Shown in pieces: positions 36,351 through 49,700 of a stretch of 64,000 nucleotides of DNA. Position numbers and translations under genes: made by a program. The notes under the pieces were generated by a model. That model was not told the origin of the DNA and ran no database searches. It saw only the letters and a list, made by a program, of their open reading frames with translations. The stretch's first letter is position 1; each line of letters starts with the position of its first letter. The stretch comes from Dioscorea cayenensis subsp. rotundata (taxonomy: Eukaryota > Streptophyta > Magnoliopsida > Dioscoreales > Dioscoreaceae), in NCBI RefSeq assembly GCF_009730915.1, contig NC_052489.1:24359916-24423915 (forward strand), read 5' to 3'.

Positions 36351-39300
36351 ACCGGTTCAAGACAAGCTCAAATGAAATGGACTCGGTTTAATTTTGTCAA
36401 GCTAGCAGAGAAGCTCCTAGTTCATCAGTAGAACGTAGTAGTAGAGAGTTTAATGGGCATTGTTGCATTGGACTAGAGAGTACTTCTTATTTGATTGTTC
36501 AAAACAATACTGTATTACTCTAATGAAACAGGTTTGAGTTGTAATTTTTAAATGCTTTCCTTCTCTTTATCTTCTGCTCATGCGCACTATTGTCTTTTTA
36601 TTTTTTTTTTAATTTTTATTTTTGGTTTTCTCCTTGTTGCATTATTGCTCTACTTTATTCTTATTCTGATAGAATAGTCCTACTGGAATTTTTGGGGTTA
36701 TGACTACTAACTTTACTGCTTCCCAAGAATCAGTAGCCTCTGTTCACCTGAAAAAGGAAAGAGGTAGCAGAATGGAGTGGAGGACTGTCATTGCTTCAAA
36801 GGACACCTTTCATTTTATTGCATTAATTAACAATTGAAATAATGAAACACTTCAGATCACAACTTGCTGGCTTATCTCCAAAATAATTTTCCAAACATAA
36901 ATGATGAGAAATGCAAGTTTAAAATCCACCACAGTAATCTAACTGAATCCTATGCATTTCACTCTCGTATTACTGTTGTTATTCTTGTTGTTTATTTCTT
37001 ATTTTTGTTCCAAATACATCTCCAACCTCCACCGTGTTGAAGGAAAACTGAAAAGAAACTATTGTTGGTGTATTGCCTTGCTATAAAAATTAAGTCTGGC
37101 CAAAAATATGAAATATAATGCAGACAGCAGTAATGGGTACTTGCTTTTCCCAAAAAGAACTATTACCCTCTTGCATAAATAGAATACGCATCTTTTGACA
37201 GGATTGTTTCAACTTAGAAAAAAATAAAGCTGAAGAAATGAAATGATAAATGATCCTGTCAATCTCACTTTCTTATTTCAACGGTTCATTCCAAAAGTAA
37301 AGGTTAGACAATAATTATCATTATCACATGCTACTATACTTCCCTTCTATTAATTACCACTTTTAAATTTAAAACACTAAAACACATTCAAGGATTTTGA
37401 TCTATCAAGTATATACTATCCATAGAAAATAAATGGTTCAAATTCACTCAAGCTTCAAGAAGCGCATTTGTCTCCCTATGATGTAATCCTGGCAGCGCCA
37501 AAAGAAAATGTGTTGGAATAGGTTGATAGGGAGAGTTTAGGTTTTTTGACCAATCCCTTTATATTTGACCCAAATCCCGCTTATTAAGTACTAAACAACA
37601 TGATTGGACCCATGTGACACACTTAATATATATTCCTAGTACATCATAAGTATAATGAACAGCAACTTATTAAATCCATTTAACTGTTCATATGGTTTAA
37701 TCAAAACGATATAAAGAAACATACATATGGATATGTGGATAAATATTAGAATTGAAGTCTTGAATTCTTGTCTATCTTACCACACGTTACTATTGTGGCA
37801 AATCAGTGTGCAAGAAAAAAAAAATTATGACATGATTAATTAAGTGGAAAACCAAATTTCAAACTATTATTATTGTTATTGTGCATGTCGAAGCGTTGAT
37901 TGCAGTGATAAGTGATAAACTCCTTTTTCACACAAAAATAATTATTATTAAAATAAGGTTTTCCACACACATGAAAGAGTGATTTACACAAAGAATATGT
38001 TGGTTTTTATGAACACGACACATTTTAAAACTCATTTCCAATGGCACTGCACACAAAAACAGTATGAGGCTATGAGCAACAAACCACATAAAAGCAACAA
38101 AGTTCTACCTCCAACCAAGAGGACACCAAAAGGCCATGAATCCGGGATATAACAGAGAGCATTTCACCCCAGATAGATTTCAGATACTTTAATGAACATA
38201 CACACAGCTCATGGGGAATGGCACCTTTTTTTATGCGTCTGTAATTGAGTGTAAGTAACATATGTGTAAGGTACGGCACGCCCACTTCCCTGGTTCAGTA
38301 GTTTTGTATCTTTTGGACTGAAAATAAACCCAAACCATTCATATTATGGCAAAAAGAAACATATGAAATGCCGGGCGATAATTGCCTTAATTTCTAAAGC
38401 TTATTTCACCTGAAACAAATACCAAAACCTAACACTGCTAATTTTATCAACTTTACTCTTTGCCCACTGTCAAAGTCTAATACTAATATTCCCATATAAA
38501 CACACCCATACATATGACTTTGGGTTGACTAAAAAGGAATGAGAAAAGAAGAAAGATATAATTTTTAGACCCAGTTCTTCATGTCAGAAGGAATTCCATT
38601 TAGCCCGGTGCTGAGGCCAGAGAAATGGTGCAAATAACCAGAGACTATCAATAAATTTTAGAGTATAATCAACATTTACAACCCATGTTCCACAGAAACA
38701 AAGGGCAAAGTCCAAAAATCAATGAAAATTCCATTATAATTATCTCATCAGAAAAATGCTATTTATAAAATAAAGTATAAGATTCCTAAGTGCTAAAGTC
38801 ACTGAATGGTTAGGTTGCCAATCTTAAAACAGACTCCTTGTTAATTAGATAGAGAATATCACCAAGATCTTGTAATTTGCTGTATTACCTGTTCCAATTC
38901 TACCGGTAATCATTCGAAAGCTTCACATCAACATATAAGATACTTGGTATGTCAATATCTTATGGATCTGAAACCTGTTCCTGAATTGCTCTATTCTCAA
39001 TGTTATACCTTGAGGAATCAAACCTCCATGCTCTTTGGCACCAGATTTTGAGCCTCGCGAATCCACTTGGAAGTTGATTATGATTCACTCTTACATTATT
39101 TCACAAATTAAAAAACATAAATTGTACCAAACTTCGTTTTATCTTCGCTTCAAAAATAAAAAACCTATAAGATGGTTTCAGACTGAATATTTAGAAATCA
39201 AACCTCAATCCTACGAGCTGGCAACATTTTCCTATAAGCAAGGCACAAAAATCATGGCTTTCAACCACACATGGGAGAGAACCTATTGCTAATATCTAAA

Positions 39301-39362
39301 AGGAATTGGATTAGTTATCTCGGAATTAAACCCTTAATCCACATAACTGCGCAAGATAGATT
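36351..39362. other. Intergenic, no gene seen
   Basis: The first 200 bp are probably the 3' UTR of the auxin carrier gene. The rest is AT-rich with no exon-like structure. Short open frames at 38070-38285 and 39035-39292 show no family features. Confidence 0.5.
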
Positions 39363-39645
39363 AAGCTAGTTAGAATAAAGAATAGAACATTTAGGAAAAA
39401 GTTACTTCTCACTTATTCCCATCCAAACGCTTTAAGATAGAATAAAAAATAGAACATCTAGGAAAGGGATAATTCTCACTTATTCCCGACCAAACGTTTC
39501 AAGCTAGTTAACATAAAAAATAAAATATTTAAGAAAGGGCCACTTCTCACTTATTCCTGTCTAAACGCTTTAAGCTACTTAGGATAAAAAAATATAGAAC
39601 ATTTAGGAAAGGGCTACTTCTCATTTATTCCTGTCCAAACACTTG
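39363..39645. repeat. Minisatellite, four copies of about 70 bp
   Basis: Copies start at 39363, 39434, 39501 and 39572 (periods 71, 67 and 71). Each begins aagctagtta or a variant, then carries gaacatttaggaaagg, then acttctcacttattcc and ccaaacgctt. They diverge by several percent or more. Confidence 0.8.
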
Positions 39646-40229
39646 TAAGCAAAGCAATAATATATTGTGCCAAACAATGGAAGGGTGAGGGAAATTTTTG
39701 ACCGCAAAAGCTAGTTGCACATACAACGGATAAAATCCATAGGACCTGTAGCTTCAAACATTAAAATAATAATAATAAAAAAAAGACAAACTTTTGTGTT
39801 TAAACAATGCTAGCTTGCATCAAACTCTGCAATCCAAACCAATGGGTAGCACACCATTCATTAAATATATAAGATCATGGTTCATAACAGAAGCAATTTG
39901 TTCAGAAAATTAAATTAAATCAATACATTTTTTCTTCCTCATAATAATAATAATGGATAGTTCCCCATCTTGATAATTGATGAGTAAAAGAATTATCTGG
40001 TAATCTTCAATCATCTATATGTAAGTCAGTAAAATGCTCTCAAATGTTTCTAGTTAACACATAAATTTCGCCAAATAAAAAAGGAAAACGTTGTATGTTT
40101 GGCAACCCCAAACATATAGAAGCACTCGTCACTCTGAGAGTAATATGATTCATGGGAAACACATTTTATCACCCCATTTTACTGAAAAGATTCAACTACT
40201 GCTTTCCTTCTTATCCTCAAGAAAGTTTA
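39646..40229. other. Intergenic, no gene seen
   Basis: AT-rich sequence with short AAT runs. Nothing supportable. Confidence 0.4.
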
Positions 40230-40563
40230 TTTGCACTATAGTAGTGGGAAAGTCATTGGAGTGGACTGACTTCACCTACTTCAAATGCTTATATGCCTTT
40301 AAAATGGGGGAAGTGACGACACTTCCATTACTTTAATACTTCCTTTAATATGAATTAAATCTACTTCAAAATTTATTTTCACTGACAAGGAGGCAGTGAG
40401 TAGTATATAAAAACTCCCTTCTGCTACTTCAATACTCTCACTTTTCACAAAATGCAAAATGAACAACAAAACTACTAGCTAAAAATGATACTACTTCCAA
40501 AACACTCTAAAGACTCACAGGCACTTCTTCACTTCAAATCACTTCAAAGCAAATAAACACCTC
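40230..40563. mobile_element. hAT-like MITE relic related to the 23.4-kb copy
   Basis: It shares aaaatgggggaagtgacg, cacaaaatg...aaatgaacaacaaaacta and cttcacttcaaatcacttca with the element at 23382-23692. The left end is poorly preserved. It lies about 430 bp past the stop of the minus-strand cold-shock gene. Confidence 0.5.
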
Positions 40564-40905
40564 CTCACTGATGCTAGATCCTCTTAGATATCACAAGATA
40601 AACATAAAATAGAATTATCTGATCCTCTTCAATCAAGTACATGCAATTCAGTGGAAGTCTCAAATGTTTCTAATGAACATAGAATATTAACAAGGAAAAA
40701 CGTAGTAGATCTAGAAATAAACTTTGAAATCAAAGTAGCCAGCAGAGAACAAAGAAATCACCAATCATACATTTGAGAATTTATCCAGAATCAGAAGCAA
40801 GAGATCACAAAGAGAAGAAAAAAAAAAAAACCACAGATCAAAATCCATATATATGTGCCATCAAACACGACATTCATCATCCAAACATTGACCAAGATCT
40901 AAAGC

Positions 40906-40962
40906 AACACCATAACAACAACAACAACCACAATAACAACAACAGCAGCAGCAACAACAACG
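40906..40962. repeat. CAA/CAG trinucleotide repeat in the 3' UTR region of the cold-shock gene
   Basis: An impure run of CAA, ACA and CAG units lies about 30-85 bp past the stop codon, reading TTG/CTG on the gene strand. Confidence 0.65.
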
Positions 40963-40990
40963 AAATGAACACTAGAAGATCCAGAGATCC

Positions 40991-41485
40991 TTACCCTTGC
41001 TTGGAGTCGGGGCACTCCCTCGCAAAGTGCCCCGTCTCCCCGCAATTATAGCACCCACCACCACCTCCACCACCACCACCACCACCTCCATACCTGCCGC
41101 CGCCGCCGCCGCCTCCACCACGCTGATGACAATCCCTAGCCAAGTGCCCCGTTTCCCCACAGGTATAACACGCTCCCCTACCACCAAAACCCCCATCCCC
41201 ACCACCTCTCCTCCCACCGCCGCGGCCATAACCTTCCCGACGGCCACCTCCACCCTGGCTAGCTCCTCCATCAATAGAGGAAACATCGACAGCCTTGGTT
41301 CGCCCATCATCTCCCTCGCTGATAAAAAACTCTACCTTCTCGCCATCAGTGAGGGTTCGGTAGCCATCAGACTGGATCGAGGACTGGTGAACGAAGAGAT
41401 CCTCACGGCCATTGTCCGGCCTGATAAACCCGAAACCCCTCGACGAATCGAACCACTTCACCGTCCCCTTCTCCTTCTCCGCCAT
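40991..41485 (-). CDS. Cold-shock-domain protein with two CCHC zinc knuckles (GRP2/CSP type)
   Basis: A single exon of 164 residues. Residues 1-70 form a cold shock domain with both RNA-binding motifs: [12 protein letters not shown] (RNP1-like) and DLFVHQSSI (RNP2-like). Gly/Arg-rich linkers then surround two CCHC knuckles: C106-C109-H114-C119 and C145-C148-H153-C158. This layout is that of the plant CSP/GRP2 proteins, RNA chaperones of nucleus and cytoplasm that melt RNA structure, act in cold acclimation and affect flowering and seed development. The length is normal for a short two-knuckle member. The ATG sits about 60 bp downstream of a TATA box. The antisense strand carries an equally long open frame, a side effect of the Gly codons. 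Confidence 0.95.
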   Translation of the reverse strand: MAEKEKGTVKWFDSSRGFGFIRPDNGREDLFVHQSSIQSDGYRTLTDGEKVEFFISEGDDGRTKAVDVSSIDGGASQGGGGRREGYGRGGGRRGGGDGGFGGRGACYTCGETGHLARDCHQRGGGGGGGGRYGGGGGGGGGGGGCYNCGETGHFARECPDSKQG

Positions 41486-41542
41486 TGCTGATCACCGTGA
41501 TCTCCTGCCCTTGTCGATGCTGACCCCCCCATTGTTTTCTTT

Positions 41543-41550
41543 TATTTATA
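41543..41550 (-). promoter_or_regulatory. TATA box of the cold-shock-domain gene
   Basis: The gene strand reads ggtataaataaaa about 60 bp upstream of the ATG. Position and sequence fit a plant core promoter, with transcription start near 41515. Confidence 0.65.
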
Positions 41551-42350
41551 CCGTGCTCTTTCTTTTTGCATTCTAACCCCTATTAAAACTAAATATTGAA
41601 ACTTTTTTTTTGTTTTGTTTTAATTTAATTAATTAATTAATTAATTAATTTTGCAATAAAACACGGAAGGGGATAGGGATGTTTTTTTATAAAAGACTAC
41701 ATGATTTGTTTAAAAATATTTTTGCAAGAATTATTGCGTTGAAGAAGTATATATAATTATCTATGTTTGCAGGGGTTTAAGTATAAAGAAATTATCCGCG
41801 GGTCCCATCGAAAGGATCACATCGCCGGTCAAGTCGGCATCCAAAAGAGATCGGACGGTAGGAAAATCGATAAGCATGAAAACTGGGCCGTCAGATTGGT
41901 TAGGGTTTGCTTTCTTCTGGATAATGTTGTTTTGTGCTATCTAGAACGTTGGATGTGTAATGGAGGGTTGGGATCATGTCAGGTCTCAGTTGGGTCCAAA
42001 GTCTGGTCAACTGCGAGGACGGTCATATTAGTAAGGCTAGTCAGGTGAGTCAGGCTAGTCACACTGCAATAGTCAAGATGACTTATATAAAAATAAAAAA
42101 TTAATTGTACCCTTCATTTATTTAAAATAAATAATCTCTTGGTCCGTTGTTAATGGGTCTTCTCTCCATGGTGTTTATATCCTACCCAAAAAAAGTAAAA
42201 TAAAATCATGAGACAAATATATTAAAAGATTTATTCATGTTATTAATTATTCATATCTTATAAAAAAATATTATGAATTTATTATTATTATTTTTCGCAC
42301 ATTGATTTTGATAGTTTATAGAAATCATCTATTTTAAGTTGAAGTAAAAA
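41551..42350. other. Intergenic, upstream of the cold-shock gene
   Basis: An (ATTA)n run lies at about 41627-41650. The segment 41770-42060 is GC-richer with an open frame but no family features; it may be regulatory DNA or an old repeat. The end near 42190 (cctacccaaaaaaag) looks like a retroposon tail, but no body is recognisable. Confidence 0.4.
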
Positions 42351-42475
42351 ATATTAAGGTTATTAGTCCTGTATATGTTTCAGTGATATTATATATATAT
42401 ATATACCCACACACCTTGTAACTTATAATAAATATAACCATTGATCATAAATATATAAATAACTTCTTTCTTTAC
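42351..42475 (+). repeat. Left LTR of the copia element
   Basis: It aligns with 45228-45340 over ggttattagt-ctgtatatgt, tacccacaca-cttgtaac and aataaatataacca-tgatcataaatata. A TA run has expanded inside it. The terminal TG is lost. Confidence 0.8.
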
Positions 42476-42895
42476 ATCGCACCAGAGCCTTAACAACAAC
42501 TCACGATCCTCATGCCGTCTACCGATTGGACTCCATCCAAAGCTCCTCCTCCGACACCGACAACATCATCAACAACACCGACATTGCTATCATCAACTAA
42601 GATCCGGCCATCTACAACATTCGGTCATTTTCTCTTTATCTTCTCTCTTCTCAAGATCCTGCCATCTCCTCCTAGATCGGGCATCTACAAGTGAGATCCG
42701 GTCACCCATAACATAGATCAGGTCTCATTCTTGTCCTTTCTCTCAACATCAGGCCATCTCCTCATAGATCCGGTCATCATTATTCTATTGTCTTTCCTAC
42801 TATCCCCTCCAAAACAAATATGATGTTTACTCTGTTTTTATTACCTTTAAAGCTCTTGTTGAAAATTATTTCTCTTCCATCATCAAAACTTTGTT

Positions 42896-45170
42896 TACAG
42901 ACAATGGAGGAGAATATGTCGCTCTTCGCTCACTCCTTTCCACTAGTGGCATCACTCATCTCACCACTCCACCACATACACCTGAACACAATGGCTACTT
43001 TGAACGTCACCATCTACACATTGTTGAAACCGACCTTGCACTATTACATCATGGATCTCTCCCAACAACATTTTGTTCTCATGCTTTTGCCACAACTGTG
43101 TATCTCATTAATCTAATGCCCAAGGAGAACCTTTCCTTTTTGTCCTCCTTCCAAAAGCTCTTCGACAAACAGGTGCTATCCATCAAATTTTGAGTTTTTG
43201 GTTGTCTTTGTTTTCCGTGGTTACGTCCTTACAATTTCACAAACTATCTCCTCGATCTCATCTGTGTCTCTTTCTTGACTATTCTCTCACTCATAGTGCT
43301 TTTCTATGCTTTGGTTTTTCTGATCATCGTGTTTTTGTTTTCAGACATGTTCATATTGTTGAACATGAGTTCACATATCCATCTTATCAATCCTTGTCTT
43401 GCTCCACCCCGGACTCAGTACTAAATGCTACCTCATGGCTTCCTGTACCACAATTATCTTCATCTGACTGTTTGGCACCAAGTGATCCGACACTTCCTTC
43501 TTCAGTCACATTACAAGTAGCACCAATCCTGGATGCTGAGTGTGCCTTATTTGATGCTTCCCTAGGCACCATCACTGCTCCTCTGGCTTCTTCTACTCCT
43601 GGCACCTCTAACTTGGAGCCCAAAGCTTCTTCTCATGGGAAATCTCATCCCATGATCATCAGACTCAAGAATTCCATCATTAAGCCTAATCCCAAATATG
43701 GTATTGCTACTGTAGTTTCTGGTGACACTGAGCCTTTCACTGTCTCCCAAGCGATGCAGAATCCACTGTGGGCACAGGCCATTCATGATGAGTATCACGC
43801 TCTTCTTCGGAATCACACTTAAAACCTTGTTTCTCCAGATCCAAAACAAAATATTGTTGGCAACAAGTGGGTTTTCCGCATTAAACATCATCCTGATGGC
43901 TCCATTGATAAATACAAGGTACGACTAGTTACAAAAGGATTTCATTAGCATCCTGGCATTGATTTTGCATGAGACCTTCAGTCCAGTTGTCAATTTTGTT
44001 ACCATCTGTACGATCCTCTCTATCGCCCTACTCTATTAGTGGCCTCTTAAACAACTGGATGTTCATGATGCCTTTCTTAATGGGCATCTTACTGAAGAGG
44101 TGTTTGTGGAACAACCATAGGGTATGATTGATCCCCAATTCCCTCAACATGTCCGTCGCTTATGCAAAGCTCTCTATGGCCTTAAAAAGGCATGCTTGGT
44201 ATAATGAACTGACAGGTTTTCTTCAAACTCTTTGTTTTGTTGTCTCTCGGGCTGATACCTCACTGTTCATTCTCATCAAGAATTATAACATAATCTACTT
44301 TGTGGTATATGCAGATAATCTTATTATTATAGGCAGTGATTTATCCTTGGTCGACCACATCATTCAATAGTTGAATGCCAATTCTGTGGTATTGAAGTTC
44401 TACCAACTTCTACTGGTTTACTTCTTACTCAGCATAAATACCTTATTGATCTCCTTCTGCACCATAACATGCTTGATTCCAAACTAGTTTCTACATCTAT
44501 TGTTGTTGGTGTCTCATTATCCATATCTGATGGATCCCCAGCTACTAATCCCACTCGTTTTCGACAGGTCATTAGTGGTATTCAATATCTTTGCTTGACT
44601 CGCCCAGATATATCCTATGCTATAAACTCTCTCAGTTTATGCATGCCCCATTTGAAACTCATTGGGGTGCTGTTAAGCGTCTTCTTCAATATCTTAATGG
44701 CACTCGAAATCTTGGGATTCACTTGTTATCTGATACATCTTTATATTTCATGGTTACTCGGATGATGATTGGTCTGGTGATCCTAACAACCATACTTCTA
44801 CTGGAACTTATATTATGTTTCTTGGTGCCAATCTCGTTTCCTGGCGTTCCACCAAACAGCAGACAGTTGCCCGCTCTTCCACTAACTTTGAATATCGTGC
44901 TATTGTTGGTACTGCTGCTGAGTTACAATAGATTCGATTTTTACTTACCGAGCTTTATATCCTTGTATTACGTGTACCTACTATCTACTCAGATAATCTT
45001 GGGGCTACTTATTTGTGTGCTAATCCAGTCTGCCACACTCGGATGAAACATTTGGTTGTTGATTACCACTTTTGTTTGTGATCTTGTTCAGTCTTTGACA
45101 CTTCGTATTGTTCATGTCTCTTTTACTAATAAACTTGCAGATGCTCTCACTAAGCCTCTGCATGTCCTAA
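42896..45170 (+). pseudogene. Copia pol relic: integrase, reverse transcriptase, RNase H
   Basis: The integrase core is seen at FTDNGGEY and PPHTPEHNGYFERHH (42896-43020). The post-integrase region (HVHIVEHEF) follows, then reverse transcriptase with GNKWVFRIKHHPDGSIDKYK (about 43858) and VVYADNLIII (about 44304), where the second catalytic Asp of YADD is Asn. After that come TRPDISYAIN and the RNase H signature around SWRSTKQQTVARSS (about 44838), ending in the HTRMKH block near 45035. Frames change several times and stops interrupt all parts. Confidence 0.88.
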
Positions 45171-45227
45171 ACTAATTACGTGTTGTCACAAGATTGGTGT
45201 TACAGAATGGATACCATCTTAAGGGGG

Positions 45228-45340
45228 TGTATTAGGGTTATTAGTCTGTATATGTCTAAACATATACCCACACATCTTGTAACCTAGAATATTAAATATA
45301 ACCAATGATCATAAATATACAAATAACTTCTTCCTCTGCA
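45228..45340 (+). repeat. Right LTR of the copia element
   Basis: It starts tgtattagggttattagtc directly after the polypurine tract and ends near ttcctctgca. At about 113 bp it is short for a copia LTR. Confidence 0.8.
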
Positions 45341-46592
45341 ATATATATATATATATATATGCAAATTTTTGAAATTATAAACCATATATTTTATAATAAA
45401 TTTGAATGCAATTTTCTGACCATTATCCAAGAAATAAAAAACTTTGTCTGTCCTGTAGTTGCTAATAATACACAAAATGAATCATGTGGAAATTCATAAA
45501 CTAGCATCATTAGACATGCTCATCGAAATAAAGTATTTATAATAGTTTGCAAGTTTTTTCATATATATATATATATATATATTTTGTGTAAATCCATTGA
45601 ATTGTTCCACAATTATTGATTGTGTGTTTAAAAGGAAAAAAATAGAGCAGGACTGGATTAAGATACTAATTTTGAATAAAGTTTTTTTTTGTTATTTTAA
45701 TAGAAAAGAAAATTGAAAGAAAGGTGTTTGGGATAGTCAATGGAGGGGGTATTTGATTAGAGATTTTGGAATTAGAATTATATTCAATGGAGGAAAAAAA
45801 TTATTATTTAAATATTATCATTGATATTAATATTAATATTATTATAAAACAAAATATTATTATTGATGTTAATTATTATTATTAATATTAGTCTTGCAAC
45901 TATTTAAAATATTATGATCTATAGAAGACTTAGAAGTGTTATTATTATCATCATCATTAATATTGTTCAGGAGAATGATGTGCCTTCCGTAGTTTCAGAA
46001 GTAACAAAGTTCAATGGTGTTTTTATAGAATAATCTCTATTGGAATACAAGAGCAAAAACGCTTAAACACACATAAACCTTAACATATCTAAAGCCTAAT
46101 CTATCATTAAAAAAAAATTCTGAAATAAATTCAAAACAGCTTGAATAATACAATCAAGTCCCCACAAAATTCAAGATACACTTGACAAATAATTTAGTTA
46201 TAATATAATAATGATAATAATTATAAGAGAATAAGTATGTATATATGTATGCACATTATACGTGCATATATATATATATATATTTACTGAATTATGCATA
46301 TGCATAATTAAGGGGCTAAATATTTAGTAAAAACGTGACAAATAAAGAGAATTAAGAGGCTTAAACAAGCTTTCATTGTGCATCACTTTCAAATATGTCT
46401 GTGTGATTGAAGTGCTTATGTTGTTCGGTGATTGAAGTGCTTATGTTGTTCGGCAATGTTTAATTATTGGTATGTGGTTTTCATAACTTATATAATTTTT
46501 TTAAAATATGATTGAAGATTTTCGGTGTGTGTGTGTGGGGAAGTGAGTTGCCCACATTGTCAATTAAAAACATGGCACAAATATTCCCCTCT
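45341..46592. other. AT-rich intergenic DNA between two retroelements
   Basis: (TA)n tracts lie at about 45341-45361, 45560-45583 and 46266-46284. A 25-bp tandem duplication (gattgaagtgcttatgttgt unit) starts at 46405 and 46430. No gene. Confidence 0.5.
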
Positions 46593-46793
46593 GCTTTTGT
46601 TTTTGTTTTTGTTTTTTTGAAAAGGTAGATAAACTACTTCAATTAAAGTAAAAAATAATAAGAATACCACAACCCCAGTTCCAGAAGGAACATGGGAACA
46701 AAAGGACCCACAAGCAGTGGAACAGAAGACAAAAGACAAAACAAACAAAACGAGGCAAAACAGCTGCATCCACCACCCAAGACAAGAAACCCT

Positions 46794-49700
46794 CTAGCAC
46801 ATGCCCATCTCTGAATCCTCCTCCGGAGTCGGCTCCACACCCAGCTCCTCCACCGCAGTACCAAAGGACTCCAAGCTACGCCTGATAGCTGGGAGATGTT
46901 CCTCCATCTTTGCACGAAGCCCCTCAGCAGCTGCAGAAACCCAGTATAATAGCATACGGTCAATCTTCCGAATAATAGCATGTGCAGTAATATTAGAAAC
47001 ATTAAACATGCAATCATTTCGCGCAAGCCAAATATTCCACACAATCGCCTTCACCACTAACTCCCCGAAAACCTAGAGTTTGGTCTAACATTTGATCTCT
47101 ACTCAGCCCACACCAGACTCAGCGAACTAGGCGGATTCGGGAGATCCAATAGCCTACCAAAATACCCCCACACCTGTCTTGCCAGAGGGCAAAATAGAAA
47201 CAGATGGTCCACTGTCTCCGTCGCCGCATTACACAAAATACATGTAGCAGTTGGGAGCCGATTACATCTTCTAACTTCTAAATTCTCCAAGGTGAGAATC
47301 TTATCTTTCCAAGCTAACCAATTGAAGATATTAATTTTCTTTGGGCATGTACTTCTCCAGAAGATCTTCGCCACGGGACATCTGAGGCCACCATCATTTA
47401 GGAAAATATAAAAGGACTTAACCGAGAAGCAGCCATTCCCCGTCAGACGTCAACTCTTGGTGTCACCAGCCTCCCGGTCCTGAGCCTCCAATCGATCTTT
47501 GACAGCCAGTATACCCGCCTCCTCAGAGAAAGGCGCCTGCGACAACAGCAAACGCAACTCCCTAATAGAACCATCGGGGGAGTTAGCTCTTCGAAATTCC
47601 TCCTGCCACAACCACATAGGAGCTCTGCCATCAACCCAATTATCTTTCCAGAACAGGGTCGCCTCCCCAGAATGGATATCATGAGCAATACAACACCGTA
47701 AAGCTGGGAGACAGCGCAGTACCCCTTTCCAGAAAAAGGAAATTCTATCCGCTTGCCTAGGGAATAAATTCCACCGACTCATACCATAATTAAACTGTAT
47801 CACCTCCGTGCTACACCAAGTCGGATCCGTCATAAACTTCCACCACCACTTTCCCATTAACGCCTGATTAAAATTCTAAAGATCTAAGATACCCCACCCC
47901 CCTTGATCTCGCGCACGACAGATATTATTCCAGCCAACCAGTCTGCAACTCGGGTGATCAATGTCCGTCCTAGACCACAAGAAGTCAAGTCTAATCCGGT
48001 TGATCTCCTTAATAACCCAACCAAGTAACTTAAACATAGACATCCAGTACGTTGGTACAGCAGTAAGCACTGAGCTTACCATTGTAAGGCGTCCCCCAAT
48101 AGATAAGTGCTTTAATTTCCACGACGCCAGCCTACTTCGCACCTTAGAGATGAGTTGCTCCCAATCCTGTCTCCGTGGCCTTCTCCCAGAAATTGGAATA
48201 CCCAGATAATTAATAGGGAGCATACCCCTTTCACAGCTAAGCGTAGCAGCGGCTTCCAAATCAGGAAGCACCCCCACCTCTGAAGAATAAAGACAAGTTT
48301 TGGAGAAATTGGTAGCCAACCCAGTCATCCCCTCAAACATGTAGAGAATCAACTTAATAATTCGCAAATCCTTAAGTCCACCTGTGGTCAGCACAAGCAA
48401 ATCATCAGCATAGTGCAAATTACATCTATTGCCAAACTCCCCTATAGGTACACCAATCAAAACCTTCGACTGAAGGGCGTGTGCAAACATCGAACTCAGC
48501 ACATCAGTAACCAAAACAAACAGCAACGGCGATAACGGGTCACCTTGTCGCAACCCACACTTGTACCTCACATATCCACTCGGGGAACCATTAACCAGAA
48601 TGGATGCTTTAGACGACTTAAGAATACATTTTATCCACCCCAACCAACGTTCCCCGAAGCCTCGAGCCTCCAAAAGCTCTAAGAAAAAGTCCCAATCGAC
48701 TCGATCAAAGGCCTTGTTGAAATCTACCTTCAAAATATGCCCCGGTATACTCCACTTGTGAATACTGAAAATGAGCTCCTCAGCCGTTGCAATATTATCT
48801 AAAATGCACCGCCCCTTAAGAAAGGCAGACTGATCCTTGTCCACCAACAAGTTGATCACCTTACTCAATCGCGTCGCTAACAGTTTCGAAATAATTTTCA
48901 AAGTAGAATTGATCAAACTGATGGGTCTGAAGTCGCTCGGGGACTCTGGCGAACTCACTTTAGGAATAAGGGCAATACAAGCCCAATTAATCCTTTCCAA
49001 ATTGGCCCAGTGCCAATAGAAATCCTCACAAAGCCGAACAAGATCCGCACTTATCGTATCCCAGAATTGCTTGAAGAAATGGATTGGAAAGCCATCCGAC
49101 CCTGGGGCTTTGTCCCCCCCCTAACGCAAATACTGCACCTTTTATTTCCTCAACAGAGAAAGGACCTTCCAAAATAGATAAATCAACAGTGTTTTTCAAT
49201 TGGAAGAGTCGCTAGAGATCAACCCTAAGTTTGAAGGACCTACTACAGCCAAACTGATGCTTAAAGTGCTTAGTAAACACTTTGCCAATTTCACCGGTGT
49301 TCCTAACCAGGGTGCTTCCCTGCAAAATACAAGGGATGAAATTGCGATTCTTCCGACCATTCGCAATCGCATGGAAAAATTTGGTATTTTCATCACCCTC
49401 TTTGATCCACTGAATCCTCGATCTTTGTTTCCAGTAAATCTCTTCCTGCTTACGGATTTCCTCTAACTTGCAGGAAATATCAAGTTCGACCTGGCTCTCC
49501 CCAGAGGTAAGACTTCTGGATTCCTTAATAATATCAAGAGCCTCCATCTCCTGCATCAGAGCTAATTTCCTGAGTTTAATCGATCCAAAACTGTATTTAG
49601 CCCACTGACGCAACCGATCCCTCACCCCAACAATTTTCTTAGAGATAATGAAGGCACCACATCCCCCATGCTCAATCTCGGACCACCAATGCTGCACCAG

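Larger units (their letters stand above)
42351..45340 (+). mobile_element. Decayed Ty1-copia retrotransposon with short LTRs and internal deletion
   Basis: Two similar direct repeats of 113-125 bp flank it. A primer-binding-like site (caccagagcc, near 42480) follows the left one, and a polypurine tract (aaggggg, 45221-45227) precedes the right one. Between them are relics of integrase, reverse transcriptase and RNase H in copia order, broken by many stops and shifts. The gag and protease region is missing: only about 420 bp separate the left LTR from integrase. It cannot be active. Confidence 0.9.

Noticed and set aside
40997..41491. 164-codon ORF opposite the cold-shock gene
   Set aside because: It is the antisense shadow of a clear gene with Gly-rich codons; low complexity and no domain.
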